Shown: positions 42,183 to 43,719 of the stretch, in pieces | Layout of the letters: every line of letters starts with the position of its first letter | Position numbering within the stretch: the stretch's first letter is position 1 | DNA from: Gandjariella thermophila | Lineage (GTDB): Bacteria > Actinomycetota > Actinomycetes > Mycobacteriales > Pseudonocardiaceae | Length of the DNA stretch: 43,719 nucleotides | Reading direction: 5' to 3' | Assembly: GCF_005405885.1 (NCBI RefSeq) | Contig: NZ_BJFL01000035.1 | Location: 1-43,719, forward strand | The notes under the pieces: generated by a model | Databases searched by the model: none | The model's input: the letters and a program-made list of their open reading frames with translations, nothing else | Told to the model about the DNA's origin: nothing | Program-made: the position numbers and the translations under genes

Positions 42183-42414
42183 TCCCGACGGCGTGTCGCC
42201 CGACAAGCTCGTCCACGCAACCAATCTGGTTCTCCGGGCAGAAGCAAGATCGGGAGCACCGGTTCCACCCGAACGGTGGTTGTGCCACGCAGCCACAAGA
42301 TCACTTCCGCGCCGTCGCGCTTCTGCTGCACCGAGCGGCATGCGTTCAGCACCTTGCCGCCCGCGAGACCGCCTGCTGCCTCCGCGCGTTTCCGAATCGA
42401 CCCGGGAAAGCCTT

Positions 42415-42624
42415 TCACGCCGTGCGTCGTCCCGGGCAGGCCGGCGACGTTTCGTCGATTCTCGGTAGGTAGCCGGTCGGCGAGTCGTCGATCGACCATT
42501 CGACACGGGCATTCGGGTCTGGCCACATCAGCCGGGTGGGCAGCCCTTCGGCGGCGATGCGCTCGATCAGTTCCGGGACGGTGACGCCCCACTCGTTTCC
42601 GGTTTGGTAGGCGTGCTGGGCCAC
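42415..42624 (-). CDS. Small hypothetical protein
   Basis: 69 residues from GTG 42624, three bases after the stop of the upstream hypothetical gene, so co-translated. Sequence MAQHAYQTGNEWGVTVPELIERIAAEG then MWPDPNARVEWSIDDSPTGYLP; acidic, soluble, no membrane segment. I do not recognise it. Downstream, 42183-42414 holds no convincing gene. Confidence 0.65.
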   Translation of the reverse strand: MAQHAYQTGNEWGVTVPELIERIAAEGLPTRLMWPDPNARVEWSIDDSPTGYLPRIDETSPACPGRRTA

Positions 42625-42627
42625 CCC

Positions 42628-43020
42628 TCATGCCTCCCGATCCGGGAGTGAGACGAGGAGGGGAATGACCTTTTCCGGCCGCCCCTCGACGTTGAGCACG
42701 AAATCGCCGGCCCGTTCGCCGACCAGCCGTGCCCGGGCGACGACCACGCGGTCGTGGGCGATGATGCGGACCACGTCGATGTGGCTGCCGTCGACGATGC
42801 GGATGCCCTGGATGGCCGTGACCTCGCCGGCCGCGTCGCGCTTGTGCCGGAACCGCCAGCCCGTGTCGGCCCGCTCGCACAGCGCCAGCAGCGGTTCCAG
42901 CACGGGGTACTCCTCGACGGCGGCGTACGGGTCGACGGGCGGGTGCGGCGGCGGCCCGGTCACCGCACCTGTTGCTGGCGTCGGTGGTGGTTGTGGCACT
43001 ATGCCCTCGGCTCTCGACAT
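42628..43020 (-). CDS. Hypothetical protein with Pro-rich N-terminus
   Basis: 130 residues from ATG 43020, preceded by GGGAGGTG. A Pro-rich stretch (QPPPTPATGAVTGPPPHPPVDPY) leads into an alpha/beta domain (YPVLEPLLALCERADTGWRFRHKRD ... GIRIVDGSHIDVVRIIAHDRVVVARARLVG). Not recognised. It is divergent from an XRE regulator and forms a two-gene operon with the small downstream gene; the arrangement, a short protein pair next to an XRE regulator, is recurrent in this group of bacteria (general knowledge, not checked). Confidence 0.75.
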   Translation of the reverse strand: MSRAEGIVPQPPPTPATGAVTGPPPHPPVDPYAAVEEYPVLEPLLALCERADTGWRFRHKRDAAGEVTAIQGIRIVDGSHIDVVRIIAHDRVVVARARLVGERAGDFVLNVEGRPEKVIPLLVSLPDREA

Positions 43021-43055
43021 GGACACCTCCCGACGTGCGTTCCACGTACACCATC

Positions 43056-43078
43056 GGTGTTGCCGAATTGGCCACACC
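43056..43078. promoter_or_regulatory. Imperfect 23-bp palindrome in the divergent promoter
   Basis: GGTGTTGCC-GAATT-GGCCACACC has 8 of 9 complementary positions in its arms. It lies between the hypothetical operon (-) and the XRE gene (+), where a shared operator would be expected. Confidence 0.45.
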
Positions 43079-43130
43079 AGTGCCCCAAAGGGGTGACTGT
43101 GGCCGCTATCACGCGTTAGGATGTGTTGCC

Positions 43131-43532
43131 ATGGGTGTGAACAGTCCGTCGCCACGAGCGAGGGCCTTATCCGCCGCCCTGCGCGAGGCGCGAATGGCGC
43201 GCGGAATCGGTGTCCGCGAACTCGGACGCCTGCTGTCGATCTCACCCAGCCAGATTTCGCACTGGGAAAGCGGCGACCGGGTACCGAACCTGGAAACCGT
43301 CGCCACGATCCTGGGGGCCATCCGGGTCCCGCCGGAGGACCGGAGGCACATTCTCGAACTGGCTCGCCAGGCCAGCGAGCCGCACTGGCTGTCCGTCGGC
43401 GTGAACGGCATTCCGCAGCAACTGGCCGCGGTGGTGGAATGCGAGCGCGCCGCGTGCGCCATCGTCGATTGGGTAGCCATTGGCATGGCGGGGTCATATG
43501 ATCAGTGCACCACGTGCTTGGTAAGATCATAG
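43131..43532 (+). pseudogene. XRE-family regulator truncated by an IS30 insertion
   Basis: ATG 43131 starts ARALSAALREARMARGIGVRELGRLLSISPSQISHWESGDRVPNLETVATILGAIRVP, a full helix-turn-helix domain, then AVVECERAACAIVDW. Here proteins of this type continue into a DUF5753-like ligand domain (usually about 280 residues in all). After Trp at 43470-43472 the sequence becomes unrelated (VAIGMAGSYDQ) and stops at 43530. The break coincides with the start of an IS30-type element, so the C-terminal two thirds have been separated. A possible -10 box (TAGGAT) lies about 10 bases before the ATG. Confidence 0.75.
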
Positions 43533-43719
43533 CATTCATTTAACGGGCCTGCCGGAAAGGAACTATTGTCGCAGTGCGGGGTGTCGAACTGCGCCAGGAC
43601 GAGCGAGAAATCATTTCTCGTGAGCTGGCGAAGGGGCAATCGTACCGGGCGATCGGGCGACTGCTGAAGCGGGATCATTCGGTTGTTTCTCGAGAGGTCA
43701 GCAGAAACGGTGGTCGGTC
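43473..43719 (+). mobile_element. IS30-family insertion sequence, left end (runs off the window)
   Basis: The boundary is inferred from where the XRE gene loses homology (about 43470-43475) and from the transposase that follows. The terminal inverted repeat cannot be confirmed because the right end is outside the window. GTAGCCATTGGCATGGCGGG at the junction is a candidate for the left terminal repeat. Confidence 0.6.
43574..43719 (+). CDS. IS30-family transposase, N-terminal part
   Basis: Reads 48 residues from GTG 43574: VELRQDEREIISRELAKGQ, then SYRAIGRLLKRDHSVVSREVSRNG, the helix-turn-helix that IS30 transposases use to bind their ends. GGAAAGGA lies 13 bases upstream, a little far. The frame is open at the right edge. 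Confidence 0.85.
   Translation, partial: MRGVELRQDEREIISRELAKGQSYRAIGRLLKRDHSVVSREVSRNGGR

Noticed and set aside
42068-43075. Minus-strand frame of 335 codons covering the two small hypothetical genes
   Set aside because: Overlaps the better supported genes at 42415-42624 and 42628-43020 and ends antisense to the kinase. A stretch around 42190-42420 (VLNACRSVQQKRDGAEVILWLRG) looks mildly protein-like, but no proper start and stop bound it.
1-43719. CRISPR arrays, tRNA or rRNA genes
   Set aside because: No regularly spaced repeats, cloverleaf-like segments or conserved rRNA blocks were seen on either strand.

Overview
The window is about 43.7 kb of very GC-rich DNA. Genes are densely packed, many start with GTG or TTG, several promoters look leaderless, and neighbouring genes often overlap by GTGA. 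With a SARP regulator, an MmpS-type protein, eukaryote-like Ser/Thr kinases, an MmyB-type regulator and hydroxylase/ketosynthase genes, this points to a filamentous actinomycete. Pseudonocardiales is my best guess (inference). I saw no tRNA, rRNA or CRISPR array.

Left third (1-17.7 kb): an accessory locus resembling a fatty-acid or type II polyketide-like biosynthetic cluster. It holds an enoyl-CoA hydratase, a KAS III-like acyltransferase, aldo/keto reductases, a DHA2-type MFS exporter with a divergent MmyB-type regulator, a secreted cupin, MarR, two hotdog-fold proteins, a SARP regulator, a metallo-beta-lactamase-fold hydrolase, an FAD hydroxylase, KAS III, ketoreductase and KAS II genes, a PmoA/DUF6807 protein and a thiolase. 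Many are damaged. The enoyl-CoA hydratase lacks a start. The KAS III-like gene has a frameshift. The hydroxylase has lost its 3' end. A KAS III is fused in frame to an SDR, each half lacking key residues. The KAS II lacks its N-terminal part and has Tyr in place of the nucleophilic Cys. The locus looks like a cluster caught in decay, or else a region with assembly or sequencing faults.

Middle (17.7-25.8 kb): two degraded regulator-type genes, one below a compound inverted-repeat operator. Then follows a complete zinc/manganese ABC importer operon (binding lipoprotein, ATPase, two permeases) with a Zur-like box, a secreted Pro/Gly-rich membrane-anchored protein, and an MmpS-family protein under a perfect 14-bp palindrome. 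A 1 kb stretch without a convincing gene follows.

Copper block (25.8-33.9 kb): a secreted protein with two cupredoxin domains and a beta-propeller; a multicopper oxidase whose N-terminal cupredoxin-like domain has lost all four copper ligands; YcnI; a CopC-CopD fusion; and a catalytically broken IS630-transposase-like DNA-binding protein. Each spacer inside the block carries a strong GC hairpin. This is the best candidate for a little-described system, probably extracytoplasmic copper handling or copper-dependent redox chemistry.

Right third (34-43.7 kb): a lipoprotein; a processive GT2 glycosyltransferase with a degenerate GGDEF-like N-terminal domain; an acyltransferase-3 membrane protein; a Ser/Thr kinase lacking its N-lobe; an alditol oxidase; a full membrane Ser/Thr kinase with an extracellular NTF2-like sensor; two small hypothetical genes; and an XRE regulator cut off at its C-terminus by an IS30-family element that runs off the right edge.
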